DNA of 64,000 nucleotides from an uncultured Paenibacillaceae bacterium (GCA_913056365.1 CAJXLT010000002.1:62001-126000); one strand, 5' to 3'. Numbered from the stretch's first letter, positions 1 through 9,293 are shown. The notes: generated by a model not told the origin, from the letters alone. Numbers and translations: made by a program.

Positions 1-255
1 TTCCATAAGCGCCGCTTCTCCATACGCAATCTGAACAGGCCGACTTAGTCCGCTGCGGAGACGATCTGCAGCATCCTTGTCAGCAACAACTACACGCTTC
101 GGTTGAAATTCATCTATTTGGGCAGCCAATAGCTCTGTATTGCATCCTGCTGCTAATGACTCAATGCGGAACTGATCCGGATGTTGGCGAACGACATCCA
201 ATGTCTGCGTGCCGATAGATCCGGTAGAACCGAGAATGACTAGTCGACGATTCAT
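1..255 (-). CDS. dxr: 1-deoxy-D-xylulose 5-phosphate reductoisomerase, N-terminal part
   Basis: Only the first 85 codons are in the window; the gene runs off the left edge. The product starts [20 protein letters not shown], the NADPH-binding GxTGSIG loop of the enzyme that converts DXP to 2-C-methyl-D-erythritol 4-phosphate in the MEP isoprenoid pathway. A GGAAGGAG ribosome binding site lies a few bases before the ATG. It is last seen in the pyrH-frr-uppS-cdsA-dxr order, where isoprenoid supply sits beside undecaprenyl diphosphate synthase. The catalytic domain cannot be checked. Confidence 0.93.
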   Translation of the reverse strand, partial: MNRRLVILGSTGSIGTQTLDVVRQHPDQFRIESLAAGCNTELLAAQIDEFQPKRVVVADKDAADRLRSGLSRPVQIAYGEAALME

Positions 256-293
256 GCGGCAACATCTCTCCTTCCAGTTTCAGGGTCTAGCAT

Positions 294-1088
294 TCAGAGT
301 GCGGGAAGGATTTGAAGCACATGGACGATCGGGAATACAATCAACCAGCTGTCTACCCGATCCAGTACACCGCCGTGACCCGGCAACAAAGTTCCGGAGT
401 CCTTCACATTACGCACCCGCTTCAAGGCGGATTCGATCATATCTCCGCTTTGTCCTGCCACAGCTGCTGCCAATCCGAGCAGCAGCGCCTCGTTCGGAGC
501 AAGATCCTGCGGGCGCAACCACGACCAGCAGACGGCGAATACAATCGCGACGACCATTCCTCCGATCGCACCCTCGATCGTTTTGTTCGGACTAATGGAC
601 GGCCACAGCTTCGTTCGTCCGAATGCGCGACCCGCGAAGTATGCCCCGATATCTGACATCCACACGCTAACAAAGACGAGCATGGTCAATGCCAGACCAT
701 ATTCCAATCGCGTTACCATCATATAATGAAAGCCAAATCCTATGTACATCACACCGAGAAAACCTAGCGCAGCGTGATCAACGTTTTCACGATTTTTCGT
801 TGCTACCGTAATGAATAGCATCACTGCGAGCAACATCCAAACTACAGCAATCCAATCATATTTGGGCCAAGCGGCAAAAGGAAATCCCTGCAGAATAATG
901 ACCAACATACCGACGAAGCCTGCGATCGCAGTGGGACCGAAACGCCGAATGCGATTTAACGTCAAAAACTCGTAGTATCCGATCAAGGACAGCCCAGCCA
1001 TTAAGAGGGCGAACCATAGGTTCCCCAATACGAGTACAGCTAAGAATCCGGCTGCTGCCGGTATTCCCGTAAGCAATCGCTGTTTCAT
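294..1088 (-). CDS. cdsA: phosphatidate cytidylyltransferase (CDP-diglyceride synthase)
   Basis: An integral membrane enzyme that makes CDP-diacylglycerol from phosphatidic acid and CTP, the branch point of phospholipid synthesis. The protein is a run of hydrophobic segments, and its C-terminal part holds the family signature: SALKRVRNVKDSG, then PGHGGVLDRVDS. About 264 residues, normal for the family. The longest frame starts two codons earlier, but a GGGGGG Shine-Dalgarno directly abuts that ATG, so the ATG of MKQRLLTG (6-nt spacing) is preferred. It lies between uppS and dxr, all on the minus strand. Confidence 0.95.
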   Translation of the reverse strand: MKQRLLTGIPAAAGFLAVLVLGNLWFALLMAGLSLIGYYEFLTLNRIRRFGPTAIAGFVGMLVIILQGFPFAAWPKYDWIAVVWMLLAVMLFITVATKNRENVDHAALGFLGVMYIGFGFHYMMVTRLEYGLALTMLVFVSVWMSDIGAYFAGRAFGRTKLWPSISPNKTIEGAIGGMVVAIVFAVCWSWLRPQDLAPNEALLLGLAAAVAGQSGDMIESALKRVRNVKDSGTLLPGHGGVLDRVDSWLIVFPIVHVLQILPAL

Positions 1089-1117
1089 GATCATCCCCCC
1101 TGTTTTGCGTCTGACCG

Positions 1118-1888
1118 CTACAAACCTCCGTATCTTCGTACGCGCTTCTGATAATCGAGTATGGCGCGTTGGAAATGAACTTCTGTAAAATCAGGCCAGA
1201 ATACTTCTGTAAACCACAGCTCCGCATATGCAAGTTGCCACAGCATAAAGTTGCTTAGCCGAATTTCACCGCTTGTACGGATCAGCAGGTCGGGATCTGG
1301 CAGATCACCGCTAAGCAAATATTGCCGGAACATGCTTTCGTCCAATTGGTCTGCCCGCACGGTGCCAGCGGCTGCATCCTCCATTAACTTTTGCACACTG
1401 TGCAGTATTTCTTTGCGTCCTCCGTAGTTGAAGGCGAAGTTTAAGACAAGCCCCGAGTTCTTCTCTGTACGCTTGACAGCTTCTTCAACTGTCTGCAAGG
1501 TCTGCTCCGGCAGCAGCTCCCGATGACCCATCATACGAACTTGAACGTTCTTCTCTTCTAGCTCCCCTATCATCTTGGGGAAGAACTCCTGCGGCAAGCC
1601 CATCAAATAATCGACTTCATCTTTCGGGCGCTTCCAGTTTTCCGTGGAGAACGCATACAGCGTTAATACGTGGACCCCTAGCCGATCAGCGGCCATCGTA
1701 ATTTCGCGGACGTTATTCATCCCGGTATGATGCCCTGCGACACGAGGCAAGCCGTGTTCAGTCGCCCAGCGTCTGTTGCCGTCCATGATGATCGCCACGT
1801 GCTCCGGCACGCTCTTCTTATCGACAGAAGAACGTGCTGCTTCTCTCGAGTCCGCTTTCCCCTTAGATTGAAACAGACGTTTGAGCAT
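1118..1888 (-). CDS. uppS: undecaprenyl diphosphate synthase
   Basis: A cis-prenyltransferase that extends farnesyl diphosphate with isopentenyl diphosphate to C55, the lipid carrier for peptidoglycan and teichoic acid. The signature HVAIIMDGNRRWA holds the catalytic Asp (D36); FSTENWKRP, NFAFNYGGR and DLLIRTSGEIRLSNF follow in the usual order. 256 residues, normal length, with a charged N-terminal extension of about 25 residues before the core. It follows frr and precedes cdsA, as in other Bacillales. Confidence 0.97.
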   Translation of the reverse strand: MLKRLFQSKGKADSREAARSSVDKKSVPEHVAIIMDGNRRWATEHGLPRVAGHHTGMNNVREITMAADRLGVHVLTLYAFSTENWKRPKDEVDYLMGLPQEFFPKMIGELEEKNVQVRMMGHRELLPEQTLQTVEEAVKRTEKNSGLVLNFAFNYGGRKEILHSVQKLMEDAAAGTVRADQLDESMFRQYLLSGDLPDPDLLIRTSGEIRLSNFMLWQLAYAELWFTEVFWPDFTEVHFQRAILDYQKRVRRYGGL

Positions 1889-1920
1889 CCCGCTTCCCCC
1901 ATCTTTCGGATGATAACTCC

Positions 1921-2475
1921 TTAAACTTCCAGTATTTCCTTCTCCTTCGCTGCGAGTACCTTATCCACTTCTGCTGTAAATTTATCAGTCAGCTTCTGGA
2001 TATCGTCTTGATGGCGACGGGACTCATCCTCGGAGATTTCACTCTTCTCCAACTTCTTAATGTCGTCATTGGCATCGCGGCGAATATTGCGAATCGCCAC
2101 CTTCGCCTCCTCACCATATTTGCGAGTCAGCTTCACGAGCTCGGTACGACGCTCTTCTGTAAGTGCTGGAATCGATAGACGTATCACGTTGCCATCGCTC
2201 GTAGGCGTCAACCCTAGATCCGACTTCATAATTGCCTTCTCTATATCTCCAAGTGATGACTTGTCCCATGGCTGGATCAATAAGGTGCGCGGATCAGGAG
2301 TTGTAATACTTCCTACTTGATTCAATGGCGTTGCTGTACCGTAATAATCAACCTGAATGCGATCCAAGAGCGCAGGTGTCGCTCTGCCTGCACGCAATGA
2401 TGTTAATTCTTTTTTCAAAGACTGAATTGCTTTATCCATCCGTTCTTCCGCATTGCTCTTAACTGTTTGCGGCAT
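1921..2475 (-). CDS. frr: ribosome recycling factor
   Basis: Splits post-termination ribosomes together with EF-G. 184 residues, the normal family length. Typical segments are visible: [28 protein letters not shown] in the helical domain, then the domain around [12 protein letters not shown] and the C-terminal helix with [18 protein letters not shown]. It sits directly after pyrH in the usual pyrH-frr pair, probably co-transcribed with it. Confidence 0.97.
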   Translation of the reverse strand: MPQTVKSNAEERMDKAIQSLKKELTSLRAGRATPALLDRIQVDYYGTATPLNQVGSITTPDPRTLLIQPWDKSSLGDIEKAIMKSDLGLTPTSDGNVIRLSIPALTEERRTELVKLTRKYGEEAKVAIRNIRRDANDDIKKLEKSEISEDESRRHQDDIQKLTDKFTAEVDKVLAAKEKEILEV

Positions 2476-2510
2476 ATTTATTCACTCCCTACTTATTCAT
2501 TCAATCCGTA

Positions 2511-3353
<843 letters not shown>

Positions 3354-3387
3354 TCATTTCGTTCCACCTTCTCTGTTTAAAAAAGAA

Positions 3388-3406
3388 GGAACACGGTCGG
3401 TGTTCC
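3388..3406 (-). terminator. intrinsic terminator, second of two after tsf
   Basis: On the minus strand, a 7-bp stem (GGAACAC/GTGTTCC) with a 5-base loop is followed by TTCTTTTTT. It lies just downstream of the stronger hairpin at 3408-3435 and would catch read-through from tsf. Confidence 0.75.
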
Positions 3407-3407
3407 G

Positions 3408-3435
3408 AAAAAAATGAGGCGCAAGGCTGCGCCTC
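3408..3435 (-). terminator. intrinsic terminator after tsf
   Basis: On the minus strand, GAGGCGCA and TGCGCCTC form an 8-bp GC-rich stem with a 4-base loop, then A and seven T. This is a textbook terminator placed 16 bp after the tsf stop codon. Confidence 0.9.
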
Positions 3436-3450
3436 GTCTGTAGCCCGATT

Positions 3451-4101
3451 TTATCTTTTTGCTTGTGCCATAACTTCTTCTACGAAGTTGTCTTCTTTTT
3501 TCTCCAGACCTTCGCCAAGCTCGAAACGTACAAAGCGACGGATCGAAATATTCTCCCCAATCGTGCTGATCTTCTCGTTCACCAGCTGAGCGATTGTTTT
3601 GTCCGGATCCTTGATGTAAGACTGCTCCAATAAGCAATATTCCTCGTAGTACTTGCCGAGACGGCCCTCGACCATCTTCTCTACAATCTTCTCCGGCTTG
3701 CCTTCGTTCAATGCTTGTGAGCGAAGAATTTCGCGTTCCTTGTCAAGGTCTTCCTGCGGAACTTCTTCCTTGCGTACATAGCGAGGGCTAGCTGCCGCGA
3801 TCTGCATCGCTACATCACGTACGAATTCCTTGAACTGATCCGTCTTCGCTACGAAGTCTGTTTCACAGTTGATCTCTACTAACACACCGATTCTTCCCCC
3901 AGCATGTATGTAAGATTCTACTGCGCCTTCTGTTGCAACACGACCTGCTTTCTTGGCTGCTGCCGCCAAGCCCTTCTCACGAAGAATTTCAGACGCTTTG
4001 TCTATATCACCGTTTGCTTCATCCAATGCTTTTTTGCAATCCAGCATACCTGCGCCAGTCTTCTCGCGCAATTCTTTCACCATTTGAGCTGTTACTGCCA
4101 T
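3451..4101 (-). CDS. tsf: translation elongation factor Ts
   Basis: Nucleotide exchange factor for EF-Tu. The N-terminal UBA-like domain reads [19 protein letters not shown], and the core contains the [17 protein letters not shown] signature. 216 residues, shorter than the roughly 290-residue B. subtilis protein because the core is reduced; the frame is intact and ends in front of a terminator, so this looks like a natural short form. It lies downstream of rpsB, separated by a hairpin with a T-run. The AAGGAGGA ribosome binding site is good. Confidence 0.96.
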   Translation of the reverse strand: MAVTAQMVKELREKTGAGMLDCKKALDEANGDIDKASEILREKGLAAAAKKAGRVATEGAVESYIHAGGRIGVLVEINCETDFVAKTDQFKEFVRDVAMQIAAASPRYVRKEEVPQEDLDKEREILRSQALNEGKPEKIVEKMVEGRLGKYYEEYCLLEQSYIKDPDKTIAQLVNEKISTIGENISIRRFVRFELGEGLEKKEDNFVEEVMAQAKR

Positions 4102-4203
4102 GAGTATCGTATCCTCCTTAGTATTTGTAAGCCCACAGAAGTGTGGGACCCGATTCGAACCTCTTGGAAAAGGGAAGCCATGCTTCGTACTGCTCCCTTC
4201 CCC

Positions 4204-4250
4204 TAAAAAAAGGGTGGTGATAGGTTAATTAACCTGCCGACCACCCTTTC
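4204..4250 (-). terminator. terminator or attenuator between rpsB and tsf
   Basis: On the minus strand, AAAGGGTGGT (4249-4240) pairs with ACCACCCTTT (4218-4209) around a 21-base segment that itself contains the palindrome AGGTTAATTAACCT. A run of T follows immediately. The hairpin stands between two genes normally co-transcribed, so partial termination to set the S2 to EF-Ts ratio is likely. That function is inferred. Confidence 0.8.
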
Positions 4251-4264
4251 ACCTGTGTCACCGA

Positions 4265-4963
4265 TTAAGCTGTAGTTTGTTCACCTTGATTCGCTTCCAC
4301 GACTGCTTCCGCCATCTTCGATGTCAGCAGCTTGACTGCGCGAATCGCATCATCGTTGCCCGGAATCACATAGTCGATCTCATCTGGATCACAGTTCGTA
4401 TCGACAATACCGACGATCGGAATGCCCAATTTACGCGCTTCCGCTACAGCGATGCGTTCCTTGCGCGGATCAATGACGAACAGCGCATCTGGCAAGCGAT
4501 CCATTCCCTTGATGCCGCCGAGGAATTTCTCCAACCGCGATTTTTCCTTGTTCAACAGGATAACTTCCTTCTTCGGAAGCACCTCGAATGTACCGTCTTC
4601 TTCCCAACGCTCAAGCTCTTTCAGTCGGTTAATCCGCTTGCGAATCGTTTCGAAGTTCGTCAGCGTTCCACCCAACCAGCGTTGGTTAATATAGAACATG
4701 CCACAGCGTTCTGCTTCCTCTGCCACAGAATCCTGCGCTTGCTTCTTCGTTCCTACGAACATAATTGTGCCGTTGTTCTCAGCAATCGACTTGACGAAGT
4801 TATAAGCCTCGTCTACTTTCTTAACGGTTTTCTGCAAATCAATGATGTAGATCCCGTTACGTTCAGTGAAGATGTATTTGTCCATTTTCGGGTTCCAGCG
4901 ACGGGTTTGATGTCCGAAGTGTACCCCAGCTTCTAACAGCTGTTTCATGGAGATAACTGCCAT
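4265..4963 (-). CDS. rpsB: 30S ribosomal protein S2
   Basis: Small-subunit protein S2. It starts [20 protein letters not shown] and has [36 protein letters not shown] and the C-terminal [20 protein letters not shown]. 232 residues from the ATG at 4963; a GTG two codons earlier is also in frame, but the AAAGGAGGT box is better spaced for the ATG. It has its own promoter and long leader. Confidence 0.97.
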   Translation of the reverse strand: MAVISMKQLLEAGVHFGHQTRRWNPKMDKYIFTERNGIYIIDLQKTVKKVDEAYNFVKSIAENNGTIMFVGTKKQAQDSVAEEAERCGMFYINQRWLGGTLTNFETIRKRINRLKELERWEEDGTFEVLPKKEVILLNKEKSRLEKFLGGIKGMDRLPDALFVIDPRKERIAVAEARKLGIPIVGIVDTNCDPDEIDYVIPGNDDAIRAVKLLTSKMAEAVVEANQGEQTTA

Positions 4964-5133
4964 CTTCACGCACCTCCTTTAAGTTTGGTTTTTTTTGGTA
5001 TCCTCCGCCCCTCGCATCTCCCTGAAGCGAAACTTCCTATTTCCTTAAGAAAGAAGAAGCACCATCGCCGGGATTGATGGGCGTGTGTGTTTACACCGCT
5101 ACTTAATATACCACAACTGCGAATCGCTTGCAA
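4964..5133 (-). promoter_or_regulatory. rpsB promoter and 5' leader
   Basis: On the minus strand, TTGCAA (5133-5128), a 17-bp spacer and TATATT (5110-5105) preceded by TGG make an extended -10 sigma-A promoter. Transcription would start near 5098, leaving a leader of about 135 nt with small hairpins such as CCATC/GATGG. Leader control of S2 is possible but not shown; the promoter call itself is strong. The segment up to 5197 holds nothing else recognisable. Confidence 0.7.
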
Positions 5134-5197
5134 CTGTCCGTCTGTGCTTAACATTCATCCCGAAATTGTCCGATTTAAAATTTGAAGACGCCAGACC

Positions 5198-5701
5198 TTA
5201 TCGATTCGGCGTCTCTGGATCCAAAGTAATCTCACGTATAATGGCGTCCATCTCCGGCGTTCCTTCGAACGTATACATCCCGCTAATGATCTTCGTCGTT
5301 AATCCGCGGCGGCTCAATTCATCTAGAAATACTTGCTTGTCCGCAATCAATTCAAGTGTGTGCAGCATATCTGACACACCGCCTGGACGTGTGCCGGGGA
5401 CAATGATGAACGACTTCCTCTCTACGATCGTCGACGCTGTCTCTTCGATCGCTTGCTGCCGCGCTTCCTCTATACGAGCTGCAAGCTGTTCTTCCGTGAA
5501 GTAGGTTGTATCCTTCTGTATTAGCGCATAGCCGAGACGATCAGCCTCATCCTCAAGCTGCTCTTCATCTTGCACCTCCGGCTGCTGTGCAGTCGGCTCC
5601 TGATTGTCCAGCCTATCGGCAAAGGTCATCGTCTGCAGCAGTAACGCACCGACGATAAGTCCGATGCCGAGTCCTGCAAGCAAGGATTTATTTTTCAACA
5701 C
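5198..5701 (-). CDS. membrane-anchored protein with MltG/YceG-like LysM-type domain
   Basis: 167 residues. Residues 5-27 form one N-terminal hydrophobic segment (signal anchor); an acidic linker (about 35-55) follows, then a segment with ARIEEARQQAIEE. The C-terminal part (about 98-160) has IVPGTRPGGVSDMLHTL, VFLDEL and ISGMYTFEGTPEMDAIIREI. This resembles the LysM-like domain at the N-terminus of endolytic transglycosylase MltG, but there is no catalytic domain. A cell-wall contact role is inference only. The probable GTG start follows an AGGAGGGG box, and the gene overlaps the upstream SwrB-like gene by 14 bp. It is the last gene of the fla/che supercluster. Confidence 0.7.
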   Translation of the reverse strand: MLKNKSLLAGLGIGLIVGALLLQTMTFADRLDNQEPTAQQPEVQDEEQLEDEADRLGYALIQKDTTYFTEEQLAARIEEARQQAIEETASTIVERKSFIIVPGTRPGGVSDMLHTLELIADKQVFLDELSRRGLTTKIISGMYTFEGTPEMDAIIREITLDPETPNR

Positions 5702-6263
5702 CGGTCTGCCCCTCCTGCTCTGCCAATGTGACGATCAGTTGCACCTCGCCCTTATTCATACCCAGCTTCTTCGCGATTGCTTCCGTCGACTTCCCTTCCG
5801 CATAGAGAGTGAACAATTCCGCATACCGATCCCGAATAGGAGATGTGCGGGGTGCCGGCATACGATCTGCAGCAGCGGTTGTCTGAGCCGCTTCGACTTG
5901 AGCGGGAGCATTCGTATGAATGGATGCCGGCGTGTTCGCTAGTGCCATAAGTCGATGCTCTACCTCCAGAAGTCTCTCTTCGGCCTTCTTCCGTTCCCGA
6001 TCTGATTCGATCACCCTCTGTTCCTGCAAGGTCAATCGTTCACGAAGCTCATTCACGCGAGCATCCTGTGTCCGTTTCATCTCGGTCATCGCATCCACCA
6101 ATTTGCTATTGCTGTCATCCAGTTCGGCTGCGAACGCCTCAAGCGTTCCTTCGATATGCCGGTTGAACTCCTGCATGTTGTTAGGATTGCTGCGCTTAGG
6201 TAACAATGATGCATACACAATACACAACAAGCCTAGTACAACTATATAATGCCAACCGTCCAT
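5688..6263 (-). CDS. SwrB-like membrane-anchored coiled-coil/HTH protein
   Basis: 191 residues. One N-terminal membrane segment (about 5-20) is followed by a long charged coiled coil (about 30-105), a linker rich in Ala, Thr and Pro, and a C-terminal helix-turn-helix-like segment (RYAELFTLYAEGKSTEAIA, then KLGMNKGEVQLIVTLA). This layout and the place between sigD and rpsB match SwrB (YlxL) of B. subtilis, which activates flagellar export and basal-body maturation. Sequence identity could not be measured, so the assignment rests on architecture and synteny. The ribosome binding site GAAGGTGGGA is present. Confidence 0.65.
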   Translation of the reverse strand: MDGWHYIVVLGLLCIVYASLLPKRSNPNNMQEFNRHIEGTLEAFAAELDDSNSKLVDAMTEMKRTQDARVNELRERLTLQEQRVIESDRERKKAEERLLEVEHRLMALANTPASIHTNAPAQVEAAQTTAAADRMPAPRTSPIRDRYAELFTLYAEGKSTEAIAKKLGMNKGEVQLIVTLAEQEGQTGVEK

Positions 6264-6309
6264 GCATTCCCACCTTCATTTCTTCCAAACATGATGTTTT
6301 AGCCCCTCT

Positions 6310-6633
6310 TCATAACGTGATATCAAAGTGGCGCCCTTTATAAGGATGCGGTGCCGGTACTTCTGAGCTGTCAGCTGATTGCTCCTCAGTCTGTTGTCCG
6401 TCCTTCTCCTCATTCTCTTCTTGACCGCTGTCTTTGTTCGGATCCCGTATTTTGCTCTCTGCCGTTTCATCAGTTTGTGTGCTGCGCGTACGCTCCTTCT
6501 CAGCTTCACGCTGTGCATGTGTGCCGAGCATGGATTGATCTGCGACCGGCTTATGCGATAATTGTTGTTGCTGTTGACCGGCATCTGCCGTGCGCGGCAT
6601 GGATATTTGCAGTTCAATCGGTTTGAAATTCAC
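6310..6633 (-). CDS. small acidic hydrophilic protein of the fla/che operon
   Basis: 107 residues, probable GTG start. The N-terminus FKPIELQISMPRT and C-terminus PHPYKGRHFDITL look conserved; the middle is a disordered stretch rich in Gln, Glu, Asp, Ser and Thr. No membrane segment, signal peptide or known domain. Chosen over the overlapping 113-residue frame, which is unusually basic and looks like a shadow. Function unknown. Its place between the DUF342 gene and the swrB-like gene suggests co-expression with the flagellar genes. The ribosome binding site is weak. Confidence 0.6.
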   Translation of the reverse strand: MNFKPIELQISMPRTADAGQQQQQLSHKPVADQSMLGTHAQREAEKERTRSTQTDETAESKIRDPNKDSGQEENEEKDGQQTEEQSADSSEVPAPHPYKGRHFDITL

Positions 6634-6684
6634 TGCCCATCACCCGCTTTTTCATTATCGGTATGTTGCTATGTTCTATTGCCA

Positions 6685-8091
6685 TTACTGATTAACTATC
6701 GATATATCCCCTTCAGATAAGCGGAACATCACGCGAGAATATGTCTCCTTCACGAAGCGGGTATACCGACCAATTACGATCTTCGAACCATTGAAAATCG
6801 TGCCAGTCACGATGACTTTGGCATTCTCCGTATCTTCTAATGATTGTTCAATCTCAAGCATGCGCTCCTTTTTCTCCTGCAAGTCTGCCTGGGCCTGCTT
6901 CTTCGTATTGTTCAGCTTAATCCGCATCGCCAGCTTGTCAGGAGACAGCTGTCCCTGGGACGCGATCGTATCGAGCAGATTGAGCGCCTTGTCTGTCTTA
7001 TCCAAATTATCGTTCATATCCCGCGTGTCATTGCGTAGCTGCAATAATTCATTGCGCAGCTGCGGCAATACCCCTACTTCCAACACAGTTGGTGTAGAGG
7101 TTGAGTTGCCGACTGTTCGGGCATTGACAGATTCACCGGCCTGAATCGTTCCGCCGACTATCAACCCCTTGCTGCCCTGACATACGACACTTTTGCCCGC
7201 TTTCACTTGTGCGTGCATGATGCTTTGTGAAACTGTCACATCATCATCAGCAATTAGATTCGCATCCTGGACGAAGGAGCACTTAATCGACTTACCGGCT
7301 TTGACATATCCTTTGTTGTGCCCCATTATACCTGCCGTCACTTCTATAGAGCCACCCGCTTCAATCTCCGCTCCTTCGACGCCGCCTATAATCCGAATAT
7401 CGCCAGAAGCCTTGATACGGAAGCCTGTAAGAACATTGCCGCGTATGACAACGGTTCCAACAAAGTCAATATTGCCTACGCTGTAATCCACGTCACCATT
7501 GACCTCATACACAGGAAATACATTAATCTTGTCTCCTTCGGTCTTGGCTATTACGCCATCGATCACTGCAAATAGACGTGTTTTATCCTCATCGGCAACT
7601 ACGTTCTTCCCTATTTTGAAGTGAGCTTCCTTCCCGTTCTTCGCGAACAATTGTTCACCAGTTACACTCTTACCATGCCTTCCCTCTTCAGCAAGGATTC
7701 GCGTTGCGATCAATTCCCCCTTACGCACATTGTTGATTTGCCTCACTTGCTTAAAGTCAACACTGCCGTCCTCCTGCTTACCTGGTCCGCCATCCTCTTC
7801 ATGATAGACGTCCTCGGCCATTTGTATGAAGCCATCTGCTCCGTCACGCGGACGATCTCCCTCTGCCACTAACGTCCGCTTATAAAGGTATTCAGGAAGC
7901 TTATCGATCATATCTGAGAGAACTTCTTGACGTATGCCGTATACGATATGATGCGCTTTCAATACGGACAGCAATTCCTCCTTCGTCATTGTAAAATGCT
8001 TATCTAAATTAGAAAATTGCACATACGCCTTCAGCTTGTCCTCTTCTAGCACAATGCTCACATAATGATCGATCGGATATTGATTTGCCAT
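6685..8091 (-). CDS. DUF342 / FapA-family beta-solenoid protein
   Basis: 468 residues. The N-terminal region (to about 170) is unassigned. A Gly- and Val-rich repeat region (about 175-340, for example VGNIDFVGTVVIRGNV, ASGDIRIIGGVEGAEIEAGG, AGKSVVCQGSKGLIVGGTIQAG) predicts the right-handed beta-solenoid of the FapA (flagellar assembly protein A) family. A coiled coil (about 350-430) follows, then a short final beta segment. The family is often found in flagellar loci, but its molecular role is poorly known. Here it follows sigD directly. Confidence 0.85.
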   Translation of the reverse strand: MANQYPIDHYVSIVLEEDKLKAYVQFSNLDKHFTMTKEELLSVLKAHHIVYGIRQEVLSDMIDKLPEYLYKRTLVAEGDRPRDGADGFIQMAEDVYHEEDGGPGKQEDGSVDFKQVRQINNVRKGELIATRILAEEGRHGKSVTGEQLFAKNGKEAHFKIGKNVVADEDKTRLFAVIDGVIAKTEGDKINVFPVYEVNGDVDYSVGNIDFVGTVVIRGNVLTGFRIKASGDIRIIGGVEGAEIEAGGSIEVTAGIMGHNKGYVKAGKSIKCSFVQDANLIADDDVTVSQSIMHAQVKAGKSVVCQGSKGLIVGGTIQAGESVNARTVGNSTSTPTVLEVGVLPQLRNELLQLRNDTRDMNDNLDKTDKALNLLDTIASQGQLSPDKLAMRIKLNNTKKQAQADLQEKKERMLEIEQSLEDTENAKVIVTGTIFNGSKIVIGRYTRFVKETYSRVMFRLSEGDISIVNQ

Positions 8092-8112
8092 ATTGCCACC
8101 TCCCCTTCACAC

Positions 8113-8898
8113 TTATTGTTCATGCATCAATAAGGTCTTGACACGATTTAAGGAACCCCTGAGTCTCAGCATCGCCTTGGAGTGGAGCTGTGAAATGCGG
8201 GACGGCGTCAAGGACATCACTTCTGCAATTTCCGTTAATGATAAATCTTCATAATAGAGCAGTGAGACAACTGTCCTCTCCTTGTCCGTCAGCTTGTCAA
8301 TGGCATTGGCCAGTTCGTCTCTTAAGTATACATGATGCACAGCATCTTCAGGTTTGTGAGCTTTATGATCAATCAATAGCTGCAAGCGGGTTTCTGCTTC
8401 TTCATCCTTGATCCGATCTTCTAGTGAACAAATGGTCGTAATCGCTACATCCTGAAACATCTGCTGAAGTTCTGCATCGTTCACACCAAGATAGGAACTG
8501 ATTTCATCATCCGTAACAGATCGCAAATGCTGCTGTTCTAAGATCTGATAAGCTTCCTCCAGCTTCTTCGCTTTTTCCCTTACCGAGCGCGGCACCCAGT
8601 CATTCTGCCGTAACCCGTCGATAATCGCTCCTCTGATTCGCCAAGAAGCATAGGTTTCGAATTGCCAACCTCTGCTTGGCTCGAACTTCTCGATCGCATC
8701 AATCAAGCCCATCACACCGTGGCTCGACAGATCATCCCGTGAAACATTGCGCGGCAGTCCAACTGCCAAACGATTCACCACATAGTCTACGAGCGGTAAG
8801 TAGTGCTCGATCAACATCTTTTTGGCTTCTCTATCGCCATCTTCCTTCCACGCCTTCCATTCTGGAAGGAGAGACAGGCGTTTATCCTGCTGCGGCAT
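8113..8898 (-). CDS. sigD: flagellar RNA polymerase sigma factor (sigma-D/FliA)
   Basis: A sigma-28-type factor that directs late flagellar, chemotaxis and autolysin genes. Region 2 is seen in HYLPLVDYVVNRLAVGLPRN and FETYASWRIRGAIIDGLRQ, region 3 around WVPRSVREKAKKLEEA, and region 4 in LSLTEIAEVMSLTPSRISQL. About 261 residues, near the usual 250-260. The frame opens three codons earlier at a GTG, but AAGGA spacing favours the ATG at 8898. Its late place in the long operon is the same as in B. subtilis. No flgM lies in this window. Confidence 0.96.
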   Translation of the reverse strand: MPQQDKRLSLLPEWKAWKEDGDREAKKMLIEHYLPLVDYVVNRLAVGLPRNVSRDDLSSHGVMGLIDAIEKFEPSRGWQFETYASWRIRGAIIDGLRQNDWVPRSVREKAKKLEEAYQILEQQHLRSVTDDEISSYLGVNDAELQQMFQDVAITTICSLEDRIKDEEAETRLQLLIDHKAHKPEDAVHHVYLRDELANAIDKLTDKERTVVSLLYYEDLSLTEIAEVMSLTPSRISQLHSKAMLRLRGSLNRVKTLLMHEQ

Positions 8899-8912
8899 GG
8901 GATTCACCGTCC

Positions 8913-9290
8913 TTACTCTTCTGACATGCGACGCAACGCATTCGCCATTTCTGCTGGTGTTTGTTCCGATTGACTTGCCAGCTTCGGCGGTTGCATCGGT
9001 TGAAATGGATCTTCGGCTTCAGTTAACTCCGCGTCATCCGGCGTCTGCAAATCAATTTGATTCCCAAGTCCAGCTTCCTCAACCTTGCTCTCCTCTGTCT
9101 CGCTGTCCGCTGTCGGAGCAATCGACCGAAGCCACCACCGAATAACAAATGCAAGCAAGAAAAATATGACAAAAGCATATACAGATCGGGTTAATGCCGT
9201 CATCCATACGTTATGAGGGATAGATACAAGCAATATGATTGCTGCGCCTGCCCCGCCGAACATAAAATTCCATTTAATCGTACCATGCAT
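8913..9290 (-). CDS. small two-helix membrane protein between cheD and sigD
   Basis: 125 residues. Two hydrophobic segments (about 9-25 and 33-52) are followed by an acidic, Pro- and Gln-rich tail of about 70 residues (for example AELTEAEDPFQPMQPPKLAS). No enzyme motif. Packed tightly between cheD (3 bp) and sigD (14 bp to the chosen start), so it is translated as part of the operon. B. subtilis has no gene here. Function unknown; a membrane adaptor for motility or sigma-D control is only a guess. Confidence 0.7.
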   Translation of the reverse strand: MHGTIKWNFMFGGAGAAIILLVSIPHNVWMTALTRSVYAFVIFFLLAFVIRWWLRSIAPTADSETEESKVEEAGLGNQIDLQTPDDAELTEAEDPFQPMQPPKLASQSEQTPAEMANALRRMSEE

Positions 9291-9293
9291 AGC

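Noticed and set aside
6276-6617. 113-codon minus-strand frame overlapping the small acidic protein
   Set aside because: Very basic, no family look, while the other frame has conserved-looking ends.
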